From an uncultured Sutterella sp. (GTDB taxonomy: Bacteria > Pseudomonadota > Gammaproteobacteria > Burkholderiales > Burkholderiaceae_F): a stretch of 12,540 nt of DNA. Within the stretch, counting starts at the first letter, position 1. The number at the start of each line of letters is the position of its first letter. The position numbers were made by a program, and so were the translations under genes. The stretch spans positions 1 through 12,540 of the forward strand of contig CALEAW010000091.1 in the NCBI GenBank assembly GCA_937943605.1. Reading direction: 5' to 3'. The notes below the pieces were generated by a model, which ran no database searches, was not told where the DNA came from, and was given only the letters and a program-made list of their open reading frames with translations. Positions 1-6,819 of the stretch are shown piece by piece.

Positions 1-101
1 TGCCGCTTTGTGTTTAGGTGTCAGATCTTACTGAACTAGATTTGCAAAATTTGGGGCGGCCAACCGTGACCGATTGACCGCGTTCTTCTTTCTTCGCTCG
101 A

Positions 102-989
102 TTAAAGCGTCTTAGCATCCCAGCTATTACAGACGCCCGGGTTGCCAGACTCAAACCCACGCTTAAACCAGCGTAAGCGCTGTGCTGAGGTGCCGTGTGT
201 AAAGCTATCTGGCACCACACGTCCCGTTGCTTCCTTTTGCAGTCGATCGTCACCAATCGCGGTGGCTGTATTAAGAGCTTCTTCAAGGTCGCCCGCTTCT
301 AAGATGCCGCGCTTTTCCATGTAGTGTCCCCAAACACCTGCAAAGCAGTCTGCTTGAAGTTCCATACGGACTTGAAGGCGATTGGCCTCAACCTTCGAGG
401 CGCGTTGCTGCAATTGGTGGACTTTGTCTGAAATGCCTAAGAGCGTCTGCACATGATGACCAACTTCGTGCGCCAAGACGTAGCCTAAGGCAAAGTCACC
501 GCCACCGCCGAGCTTACGCTGCATGTCTTTATAAAACGACAAATCCACATAGACCTTACGGTCGCCAGGGCAATAAAAAGGTCCCATTGCTGACTCGCCA
601 TAGCCACATGCCGTCGATGTTGCGCCGCTATAGAGCACTAGGCGAGGGTATTGGTAGGCTTGGCCGGACGCTCTAAAGATCTCCGTCCAAACGTCCTCTG
701 TCGTTTTGAGCGCCACTTTAGAGAATTTCGCAAGCTCTTCTTCTTGCGCTGTGCCTTGGTAAGGGGCGCTTTGTGTTTGCGTTGGCGGTAGGGCAATGGG
801 ACCGCCTGTGATCAAGGGCGTTAAGTCGATCCCATAAAAGCCCGCGATCACAACAATTGCAATCACCGCTAAGCCCGTTTTGCCTCGAAGCGGAATGCGC
901 GGTCCTCGCGTATAACGCGGAAAACCGCCCATTCGAGCGCCGCGTCGGTCTTCGACGTTTTGGCTTTCTTCTAGATCTTGCCAACGCAT
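102..989 (-). CDS. ypfJ: YpfJ-family neutral zinc metallopeptidase, membrane anchored
   Basis: Predicted zinc metallopeptidase of the YpfJ/KPN_02809 family (Pfam Zn_peptidase type), 295 aa, close to the usual family length of about 290. Visible parts: the family-typical N-terminus MRWQDLEES, a glycine/arginine-rich stretch, one hydrophobic segment at about residues 38-53 that should anchor it in the inner membrane, and a periplasmic C-terminal domain. That domain carries the zinc motif HEVGH (H174, E175, H178) and a downstream ELQAD (E210) likely to supply the third zinc ligand. Two cysteines (C128, C140) could form a disulfide. An in-frame TTG lies five codons upstream, but the ATG at 989 was chosen because a GGAG-type ribosome site sits just upstream and family members begin MRW. 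The gene lies 45 nt downstream of the LysR1 gene on the same strand with no terminator between them, so cotranscription is possible. Substrate is unknown. The family call is secure. Confidence 0.93.
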   Translation of the reverse strand: MRWQDLEESQNVEDRRGARMGGFPRYTRGPRIPLRGKTGLAVIAIVVIAGFYGIDLTPLITGGPIALPPTQTQSAPYQGTAQEEELAKFSKVALKTTEDVWTEIFRASGQAYQYPRLVLYSGATSTACGYGESAMGPFYCPGDRKVYVDLSFYKDMQRKLGGGGDFALGYVLAHEVGHHVQTLLGISDKVHQLQQRASKVEANRLQVRMELQADCFAGVWGHYMEKRGILEAGDLEEALNTATAIGDDRLQKEATGRVVPDSFTHGTSAQRLRWFKRGFESGNPGVCNSWDAKTL

Positions 990-997
990 CTGCGTTC

Positions 998-1037
998 TCC
1001 TCAAAATAGAAAGTTCATCCTCAAAATAGAAAGTTCA
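998..1037. repeat. Perfect 20-bp tandem duplication between lysR1 and ypfJ
   Basis: The unit TCCTCAAAATAGAAAGTTCA occurs twice head to tail (998-1017 and 1018-1037) with no mismatch and no spacer. On the coding (minus) strand each copy reads TGAACTTTC...GAGGA. The upstream copy supplies the TGA stop of LysR1 and the downstream copy supplies the ribosome binding site of the zinc peptidase. The duplication therefore adds 20 nt to the junction and gives a second, unused stop codon and purine-rich site. Confidence 0.97.
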
Positions 1038-2024
1038 AATAAAAGGTAATTCTATTTCAGCTAGATCGAAAATGGCTTTTGCTTTGACAGCCACTCTGGC
1101 TCGAACCCAAGTTAGTAATGGTGAATTGGCAGTGCTTTCATGCCAAAATAAACCAGGTAGCCAAGGAAGACTTAATGTGTCTTCCATTCTTAAAACATCT
1201 AATGGGATGGATTTTGCTAAGCGCAGGGCTGTTTCACGAGGTGTTCTCATTACAAGGTCTGATTCTGCAACGAGAGATGCACCAGCTACGAAGAAGGGCA
1301 TTTCACAACAGACTTTGTCATGAAGATTTTGAGCTTGCTGGCCGATAATGAGGCGAGGACCTTTAGTTGCCATGGTAATGGCAACACCGACGTGGTTATA
1401 TTGGCCAACATCTTCGAAGGTGAGTCGGCGTTGTTGAGATATAACGCTTAATGGATGGTTATGTCGGACAAGAAGTACGTGGTTTGATTTGAATAATGTC
1501 TGTTCGTGAAAGTCTGCTGGTCTAGGCTTTCCTTCCATCGAGTAAAACGCCAAATCGAGTTCGCCTTCTCGCATGGATTTGATCATGTCTGGAAAACGGT
1601 CGAACACTTGGAAGTGAATACCAGGAGCTTCTTTATTGAGCTCAAGGATTACTGGTGTTAGTAAGGTATAAAACGCATTATCGATGGCTACAATGCGTAC
1701 AATTCCCTCAGCCTTTGTCGGATCAAACGTTGTATCGCGAACAAAGAGTGCTTCCATACTATTTATAGCCACATAAAGAGGTTGCTTGAGACTTTCCATC
1801 CGTCGTGAAGGGTACATTCGTCCGGCCGATGGTACAAAAAGAGGATCATCAAACCAATCACGTGCTTTTCCGAGTAGACGTGAAGCAGTGGGTACAGACA
1901 GTCCTAAGATGTCACAGGCTCGACTTAACACATTGGTTTCGTAAAGGGTTAAAAGTAATCGATACACACGGTATGGGTTACTTTCATCGATATCTTTTGG
2001 GATCTGTCGGTTTACGTTTTGCAT
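1035..2024 (-). CDS. LysR-type transcriptional regulator 1, divergent from assT1
   Basis: LysR-family regulator of 329 aa, slightly longer than the usual ~300 because of an N-terminal extension of about 18 residues. The winged helix-turn-helix lies at about residues 20-66 (TLYETNVLSRACDILGLSV, then PTASRLLGKAR and the DPLFV wing). It is followed by a linker helix and a periplasmic-binding-protein-like effector domain from about residue 95 to the end. The ATG at 2024 is preceded by a GAGAG ribosome site. It is divergent from assT1 across a 235-bp gap, the classic arrangement in which the regulator controls its neighbour and itself, so assT1 is its likely target (inference). The effector is unknown; an aryl sulfate or phenol is plausible. 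Its stop codon lies inside the 20-bp tandem repeat, just before the zinc peptidase. LysR2 (8436-9431) is a clear but distant paralog, sharing the STASR/PTASR helix and a VVDNAIYS/AIDNAFYT segment. Confidence 0.93.
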   Translation of the reverse strand: MQNVNRQIPKDIDESNPYRVYRLLLTLYETNVLSRACDILGLSVPTASRLLGKARDWFDDPLFVPSAGRMYPSRRMESLKQPLYVAINSMEALFVRDTTFDPTKAEGIVRIVAIDNAFYTLLTPVILELNKEAPGIHFQVFDRFPDMIKSMREGELDLAFYSMEGKPRPADFHEQTLFKSNHVLLVRHNHPLSVISQQRRLTFEDVGQYNHVGVAITMATKGPRLIIGQQAQNLHDKVCCEMPFFVAGASLVAESDLVMRTPRETALRLAKSIPLDVLRMEDTLSLPWLPGLFWHESTANSPLLTWVRARVAVKAKAIFDLAEIELPFI

Positions 2025-2120
2025 AAGTCACTCTCTGTGTATGGTTTTATATGTCGGGATCGTCGAGTTTAGAGTTTTTTCCTAGTTAAGGGAAATCGAG
2101 ACTGGCTAAACCTATACGCT

Positions 2121-2158
2121 GTCACAACAAGTAAAAAATGCATTTTCATTTTTGTGAT
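2121..2158. promoter_or_regulatory. Candidate LysR operator in the lysR1/assT1 divergent gap
   Basis: The 235-bp gap between the two start codons is AT-rich and holds nested dyads near its middle. There is a perfect 12-bp palindrome AAAATGCATTTT (2135-2146), flanked by the inverted pair TCACAA (2122-2127) and TTGTGA (2152-2157), with nearly the same centre. A further CACAA lies at 2176-2180. The location, about 100 nt from each start, fits a LysR-family site serving both promoters. No convincing -35/-10 pair was found for assT1, which would fit an activator-dependent promoter. Its ribosome site AGGAGAG (2247-2253) is strong and well spaced. Confidence 0.45.
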
Positions 2159-2259
2159 CTCGCTCGGATAGTCTCCACAATAGGCAATATTAAGTGGAAT
2201 TTTTAGACTTCTCCCTAACGCAAATGCGTTCTCTTTGACCATTTCTAGGAGAGACTTCT

Positions 2260-4080
2260 ATGTTTTTTCAATTAAAGACAGTTGCTATCTTGACTGCAGC
2301 CGTTATGACGGTGGGTACTGCAGTGGCTAGTGGAGGCGCTTCGGGCCCGGCCGTGAATTTTGCTGTTCAAGGTAATATTGGCGAAGTTATTGTAAATCCT
2401 TACGATGTTGCACCATTGACCGCGGTAATTCGCAATGGTGGTTATGAACTAAAGGACGTTGAGGTTCGCGTTGTTCCAAAGCTCAATGGTCAGGAAATCA
2501 AGTACAAGGTGTCGGACCGCCAGTTGAAGACTCATGCTGGGATTCCAGTTTTCGGCCTTTATCCTGACTACATAAACACTGTCGAAGTTAAGTACACTCG
2601 TTTGCACGCTGGCAAGGCTGAAACATTCAAAGAAAGTTATCAGTTCTATGCACCGCCTGTTTACACCCGTTCGAACGGTACTCGCAATCAAAAGGGTACG
2701 ATGTTCGATACTGAAGTCATAAAAGTTCACCCAGATTTCAAGGATCGTCTTTATTTAGTCGGTAATCAGCTTTCTCCAATCGCGCCACACGGTGCGCATT
2801 TCGTTTGGAATAACCCGATGGGCGGTGCCCTTGAATGGGCCTTTAACTCTCAGATCGGGATTATTGACACTGCTGGTGAGGTTCGTGGTTACTTATTGGA
2901 TGACAAGTTAAGTGATCCCAAAGATCCATGGTCTTCGGGTTACATGATGGGTTTCCAGCAGACCAAGGATGGCGCACTGACTTGGGGGTTTGGTCAGCGA
3001 TATGTCAAGTATGACTTGATGGGACGTAAGATCTTTAATCGTCTTTTACCGGCTCAGTATTCAGATTTTTCACACGCCTTTGATAATGCTCAGAATGGCC
3101 ATAGCTTCTTACGTGTCGCTAATGCCGACTATCGTCGACCTGATGGCAAGCGTGTTCATACTGTACGTGATGTGATTGTAGAGTTAGACGAAAATGGTGG
3201 CGTTGTTGATGACTTCCGTCTCTACGATATTCTAGATCCGTATCGTGACAATGTCGTAAAGGCAATGGACCAGGGAGCTGTCTGCTTGAATATTGACGCC
3301 GAAAAGGCTGGTCAAACGTTGTCGGCTCAAGAGCTCGCAAAAATGGACGAAAATGGTCAGTTTGGTGATATCGCAGGTGTGGGACCTGGTCGAAACTGGG
3401 CTCATGTGAATTCTGTTGATTATGATCCAACAGACGACTCGATCATCATTTCTTCCCGTCACCAAGGGATTGTAAAAATTGGGCGTGATAAGAAGGTGAA
3501 GTGGATCCTTGCGTCGCCTGAAGGCTGGAAGAAGGGACTTAAGGAAGCTCTTTTGACGCCAGTAGATAAGACTGGCAAGCCCATAAAGTGTGAAGGCTCT
3601 AAGTGTGAGGGCGATTTTGACTGGTCTTGGACTCAGCATACGGCTTGGCGTATCGATTCGAAGTCTGACAAAAATATCCTTTTCCTGTCGGTCTTTGATA
3701 ATGGTGATGCCCGTGGTATGGAACAACCGCCGCTTCCCGATATGAAGTATAGCCGTGCCGTTGTTTACAAGATTGACCAAAGGAAGAAAACAGTTGAACA
3801 GATTTGGGAAGTGGGTAAAGAACTAGGTCATCCGTATTTCTGCCCTGTGACGGGTCTCACGAAATATATGGAAGATACTGACACAATGATGGTGTATTGG
3901 TCGACCGCTGGCTTGGGTGCTACGCCTGAGAAGGCAGGTAATAAGTTGGGTCGTGTGATGCCGCATATCTGTGAATATCGATGGGGCGAAACGACGCCTG
4001 TTGTCGATATTAAGCTGAACGATACGTTTGGTTATCAGGCGTTCCCAATCAGTGTTGATTTAGCCTTTACAAAGAATTAA
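2260..4080 (+). CDS. assT: Arylsulfate sulfotransferase AssT1 (periplasmic, PAPS-independent)
   Basis: Transfers sulfate from an aryl sulfate ester to another phenol through a sulfo-histidine. It is 606 aa, matching the E. coli AssT precursor (about 598). A signal peptide covers residues 1-23, with cleavage likely after AVA. The N-terminal beta domain contains the family motif NPYDVAPLTAVI (46-57), followed by the propeller. Residues lining up by spacing with the E. coli active site (H252, H356, N358, R374, H436) are H272 (DFSHA), H382 and N384 (HVNS), R400 (SSRHQ) and the sulfate-accepting H460 (TQHTAW). C444 and C449 just before it correspond to the C418-C424 disulfide of E. coli. AssT1 also has C342, and C528 and C571 that AssT2 lacks, so a second disulfide is possible. 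It is divergent from LysR1 and ends at a strong terminator. It aligns with AssT2 nearly throughout, with near-identity around the active site. The acceptor and donor phenols cannot be read from sequence. Confidence 0.95.
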   Translation: MFFQLKTVAILTAAVMTVGTAVASGGASGPAVNFAVQGNIGEVIVNPYDVAPLTAVIRNGGYELKDVEVRVVPKLNGQEIKYKVSDRQLKTHAGIPVFGLYPDYINTVEVKYTRLHAGKAETFKESYQFYAPPVYTRSNGTRNQKGTMFDTEVIKVHPDFKDRLYLVGNQLSPIAPHGAHFVWNNPMGGALEWAFNSQIGIIDTAGEVRGYLLDDKLSDPKDPWSSGYMMGFQQTKDGALTWGFGQRYVKYDLMGRKIFNRLLPAQYSDFSHAFDNAQNGHSFLRVANADYRRPDGKRVHTVRDVIVELDENGGVVDDFRLYDILDPYRDNVVKAMDQGAVCLNIDAEKAGQTLSAQELAKMDENGQFGDIAGVGPGRNWAHVNSVDYDPTDDSIIISSRHQGIVKIGRDKKVKWILASPEGWKKGLKEALLTPVDKTGKPIKCEGSKCEGDFDWSWTQHTAWRIDSKSDKNILFLSVFDNGDARGMEQPPLPDMKYSRAVVYKIDQRKKTVEQIWEVGKELGHPYFCPVTGLTKYMEDTDTMMVYWSTAGLGATPEKAGNKLGRVMPHICEYRWGETTPVVDIKLNDTFGYQAFPISVDLAFTKN

Positions 4081-4094
4081 GAGGATCTTTAGCT

Positions 4095-4150
4095 AAAAAA
4101 GCTTCTTCGATGTTCTGACGTTAATCGTCTGGCACGAAGGAGCTTTTTTT
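4095..4150. terminator. Bidirectional rho-independent terminator between assT1 and the phosphoesterase gene
   Basis: A stem of about 15 pairs is formed by 4095-4109 (AAAAAAGCTTCTTCG) and 4135-4149 (CGAAGGAGCTTTTTT), with an inner GACG/CGTC pairing in the loop. The T run follows the stem on the plus strand, and the A run before it gives a T run on the minus strand. It can therefore stop both assT1 and the convergent phosphoesterase gene, which end on either side. Confidence 0.9.
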
Positions 4151-4162
4151 GTTTTTCAGAAG

Positions 4163-5194
4163 TTATAAGGATTGCGAATCGACAATGACAAAACGATCGG
4201 CAAAGAGTGCCTTGTCGCCTGTGTGGTAGCGATAGGCAACGAGTGCCCCGCCTCTCGCAACACTAAAGTCTAAGCAAGCGAGCTCAGGCGTCAAGGGAGC
4301 GATTTCAGTTTTGTCTAACCAATAGTGACCAAAGAAGGTTAACCCTTCGACAGGATAAGGTACAAAAGGTTTCTTTCGTGGAATCTCTAAAAACTTAGTG
4401 TTGCCGCCCATGGTTTTGAGCGCTTCACGCGTACGCGCACTCGCCATGAGCATGTCGGCGAGTGTTGTGTTTTCGTCAGGTTCCTTCCACCATTTGATGC
4501 GGATACTTGTGCGTCGTGTGCCTTCTTTATCAAGATAGCTGTGGTCGTCCGGGAGCTTGATCTCGGGGCCTGTGAGGATTTTTTCTTTGACTTTGTACCC
4601 GTAAGGGGTTTCTTTGGTGACGGGGTCTTTGCGTCGCCCAAAGTCAAAAAGTCCTGCTTCAGTGAGTCGTGGCGCTTCAAAAGGGCCTCTAAAACGTGCT
4701 TCACCGCTTTCTGTGGGTTGTGAGTAGAGCTTTGCCATCGTGGTTTCGTGCCACGCAGCATGCACAAAACGGCACGTTTGGCCAGAAGCGTCGGTCACTT
4801 TGAGCCACACAGGTAACGTACGCATCCAATCGAGCCAATCGTCAAGGTCATCCGTTAATTGTTCGAGCGTCGCAGAAAACTGCTTGAGGTGTCCTTCGGT
4901 ATGAGAACGTAGCCATTTGCCTGTCGCCTCGTCCCAGGTTTGGTAGTGAAGGGCATTGAGTTCATGATTTCCCATCACGGCCATAGCAGACCCATGATCG
5001 ATCATGCCTTTGACGCGCTCTAAAACACGGCGTATGGCAGGGCCGCGGTCAATCAAGTCGCCTAAAAACACGGCCTGTCGACCTTCTGGATGCTGGCGAA
5101 CGCCGTTCACTTCTACATAACCTAAGCGGTCAAGGAGCAACTCAAGTTCGTCTGCATGGCCGTGGACGTCGCCAATGATGTCGAACCCTGTCAT
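4163..5194 (-). CDS. Calcineurin-like metallophosphoesterase (ApaH/PrpA-like superfamily)
   Basis: Dimetal phosphoesterase of 343 aa. All core motifs are in order: GDVHG (8-12), GDLIDRG (45-51), GNHE (76-79), FVH (H145) and a late FGHYW (H290). This makes it most like Ser/Thr protein phosphatase PrpA and diadenosine tetraphosphatase ApaH types, but it is longer than either. An insertion at about residues 150-280 is rich in charged residues and may form a lid. The substrate (phosphoprotein, dinucleotide or another phosphate ester) cannot be decided from sequence. The reading frame stays open 49 codons further upstream to a TTG. The ATG at 5194 was chosen because MTGFDIIGDVHG places the first motif at the usual distance from the N-terminus, although its ribosome site is weak. 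It is convergent with assT1 and divergent from the phosphoribosyltransferase gene. No signal peptide is seen, so it should be cytoplasmic. Confidence 0.88.
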   Translation of the reverse strand: MTGFDIIGDVHGHADELELLLDRLGYVEVNGVRQHPEGRQAVFLGDLIDRGPAIRRVLERVKGMIDHGSAMAVMGNHELNALHYQTWDEATGKWLRSHTEGHLKQFSATLEQLTDDLDDWLDWMRTLPVWLKVTDASGQTCRFVHAAWHETTMAKLYSQPTESGEARFRGPFEAPRLTEAGLFDFGRRKDPVTKETPYGYKVKEKILTGPEIKLPDDHSYLDKEGTRRTSIRIKWWKEPDENTTLADMLMASARTREALKTMGGNTKFLEIPRKKPFVPYPVEGLTFFGHYWLDKTEIAPLTPELACLDFSVARGGALVAYRYHTGDKALFADRFVIVDSQSL

Positions 5195-5230
5195 ATTAAA
5201 AGTACTCGCAAATATGTGTGAATCAGAAGT

Positions 5231-5246
5231 GTCTGTGATGACAGAC
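5231..5246. promoter_or_regulatory. Perfect dyad in the leader of the phosphoesterase gene
   Basis: GTCTGT (5231-5236) and ACAGAC (5241-5246) are separated by GATG. The dyad lies between the phosphoesterase start and the TATAAT box in the divergent gap, so it could be an operator or a small mRNA hairpin. Nothing else distinguishes these options. Confidence 0.3.
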
Positions 5247-5271
5247 TTTTGTTGAATGTCTAAAAAAGAGC

Positions 5272-5302
5272 TTACGCCAAAATTGCTAGCTCTTTCTATA
5301 AT
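5272..5302 (+). promoter_or_regulatory. Candidate sigma-70 promoter for the apt-mtnN operon
   Basis: A consensus -10 box TATAAT is at 5297-5302, about 90 nt before the phosphoribosyltransferase start. The -35 region is weak: the nearest candidate is TTACGC at 5272-5277 with a long 19-nt spacer. Read on the minus strand the same bases give TATTAT, so a promoter for the divergent phosphoesterase could overlap here. Confidence 0.45.
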
Positions 5303-5392
5303 AGTGAAGCTTTGGATTTTGCTAGTGTCTTTTGGCCTCAAAGTCCTCTCAAAGAATTCTTTTTTCTACACAACCGTCATACGGAGTGCCTC

Positions 5393-5944
5393 ATGTTTTA
5401 CCCCCTCGAAGTGGCTGGTCTTAAGCGTCAGTTACCGATGTTCCCCATTGCTGACGACCTTTATATTGCCGCCTTTATTTTGCTTGGCGACCAGGAGCTT
5501 ACTGTTCACTGCGCCGAAGCATTGCTAAAGAAGGCTCCAGCCTACGACTACATCCTCACGGCCGAAGCTAAGGGTATTCCGTTGGTGCACGAAATGGCGC
5601 GTCAGGCCGGTCACGAATGTTATTTTGTTGCCCGCAAGAAGATGAAGCTCTATATGGGGGATGCCATTGATGTCGATGTGCAGTCCATTACGACGGCCGG
5701 TATGCAAAAGCTCTATTTGACTGAAGAAGATGCCAAGCTCATGAAGGGTAAGCGCGTCTTGATCGTTGACGACGTGATTTCGACTGGTAAGTCTCTTGAA
5801 GCCCTCGAAATGCTCGTTCAAAAGGCGGGTGGTGTGATCTGTGGTCGTATGGCAGTTTTGGCTGAAGGCGATGCTGCTAAGCGTGACGACATTATCTTCT
5901 TGGAACCCTTGCCCCTCTTTAATAAGAAGGGCGAAGCGCTCTAA
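5393..5944 (+). CDS. apt: Adenine-type phosphoribosyltransferase
   Basis: Type I phosphoribosyltransferase of 183 aa, the same length as E. coli Apt. It likely joins adenine to PRPP to give AMP and pyrophosphate in purine salvage. The PRPP-binding motif is VLIVDDVISTGKS (122-134). An EAKGIPL segment (58-64) and an ARKKMKLYM flexible-loop region (80-88) match this enzyme class. The DDVISTG form is closer to a variant group of Apt-like proteins than to classic Apt (DDLLATGGT), so orotate or xanthine use is not strictly excluded. The ATG at 5393 has GGAG six bases upstream; an in-frame upstream start adds 27 unlikely residues. The stop overlaps an ATG of the next frame by one base, and the next gene releases adenine, which strongly supports adenine as substrate. 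Confidence 0.85.
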   Translation: MFYPLEVAGLKRQLPMFPIADDLYIAAFILLGDQELTVHCAEALLKKAPAYDYILTAEAKGIPLVHEMARQAGHECYFVARKKMKLYMGDAIDVDVQSITTAGMQKLYLTEEDAKLMKGKRVLIVDDVISTGKSLEALEMLVQKAGGVICGRMAVLAEGDAAKRDDIIFLEPLPLFNKKGEAL

Positions 5945-5967
5945 TGACTTCTAATAAGGATGAAGTG

Positions 5968-6651
5968 ATGATTGGCATTATTGGTGCAATGGATGTTGAA
6001 GTCGCGATCCTTCGCGACAAGATGGTGAATCCGACCGTTGAAACGATCTCGGGCGTTGATTTTATTTGTGGTCAGCTCGAAGGTCGTGACGTGGTTTTGG
6101 CGCGTAGTGGCGTTGGCAAAGTGTTTGCTGCCATTTGTGCTCAGACGATGATTCTCAAATTCGGTGTGAAGGCCATTATCAATTCGGGTGTGGCCGGTAC
6201 TTTGACGGGTGAACTCCATATTGGTGACGTGGCAATTTCCACCGCTTGCGTCCAACACGATATGGATACCAGCCCCGTTGGGGATCCTTTTGGTCTCTTG
6301 TCAGGTATTAATGTGGTTGAACTCCCGGCTGATCAGACCATCGTGGGTCAGCTCGATCAAGTTTGTGCCGCTGCCGACGTGAACCACCGTTTGGGCGTGA
6401 TTGCGACGGGTGACCAGTTCGTGGCGACGCACGAACGTCGCGATTGGATTCGTGATCAGTTCAATGCCATCGCTGTTGAAATGGAAGCGGGTAGCATCGC
6501 GCACGTTTGCTATGTCAACAAGGTGCCTTTTGTCTCAATTCGTGTGATTTCTGACGAGGCTAGTGGTGACGTGCATATTGACTACATGACTTTCGTGAAG
6601 AAAGCCGCGGCAACGTCTTCTGACATTACGTTGCGTTGGTTGGCTGCGTAA
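5968..6651 (+). CDS. mtnN: 5'-methylthioadenosine/S-adenosylhomocysteine nucleosidase
   Basis: Hydrolyses methylthioadenosine and S-adenosylhomocysteine to adenine plus the thio-ribose compound. It detoxifies by-products of polyamine synthesis and methylation and feeds the AI-2 pathway. The 227-aa protein has the family start MIGIIGAMDVEV, with E11 matching catalytic Glu12 of the E. coli enzyme. The VEMEA motif gives E171 and E173 (E. coli 172 and 174), and ISDEA gives D196 (E. coli Asp197). The GVAG (74-77) and SGVGK (47-51) loops are present. An earlier ATG at 5944 overlaps the apt stop (TAATG). The ATG at 5968 is preferred because AAGGA lies seven bases upstream and the resulting N-terminus matches the family. 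The gene is the second in a two-gene operon whose first enzyme recycles the adenine it releases. A terminator follows. Confidence 0.95.
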   Translation: MIGIIGAMDVEVAILRDKMVNPTVETISGVDFICGQLEGRDVVLARSGVGKVFAAICAQTMILKFGVKAIINSGVAGTLTGELHIGDVAISTACVQHDMDTSPVGDPFGLLSGINVVELPADQTIVGQLDQVCAAADVNHRLGVIATGDQFVATHERRDWIRDQFNAIAVEMEAGSIAHVCYVNKVPFVSIRVISDEASGDVHIDYMTFVKKAAATSSDITLRWLAA

Positions 6652-6691
6652 GTGACGGCAGTCACATTTTGAGCGATTTGACTCACGTTTG

Positions 6692-6725
6692 ACGGCTCAG
6701 GATCGATTGGTCTTGGGCCGTTTTT
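6692..6725 (+). terminator. Rho-independent terminator after mtnN
   Basis: ACGGCTCA (6692-6699) pairs with TGGGCCGT (6714-6721) with one G-U wobble, followed by TTTT. It lies about 40 nt after the nucleosidase stop. A smaller hairpin GTGAC-GGCA-GTCAC (6652-6665) directly follows the stop codon. Confidence 0.88.
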
Positions 6726-6819
6726 CGTGAGGAGAGAAGGGTAATCTTTACGTAAACGAGGTTTATGTATTTCGGCCTATGGTAAGGTTCGAAATCAATC
6801 TTGATACTTTGAGGATGCC

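Noticed and set aside
14..286. 90-aa open frame at the left edge of the window
   Set aside because: It largely overlaps the end of the zinc peptidase gene in another frame and resembles nothing. The remaining 101 bases of the window edge show no gene or clear terminator.
3232..3780. Long open frame on the minus strand inside assT1, with a similar one at 10206-10946 inside assT2
   Set aside because: Both lie antisense to well-supported genes, and they resemble each other only because the sense genes are paralogs. No ribosome site or family resemblance was seen.
4387..4767. Lysine- and serine-rich 126-aa open frame on the minus strand
   Set aside because: It is out of frame within the phosphoesterase gene, which has all its catalytic motifs. 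The composition is that of a shadow frame.
5312..5392. Upstream start giving the phosphoribosyltransferase 27 more residues
   Set aside because: The extension has no family match, and GGAG sits at the right distance from the ATG at 5393.
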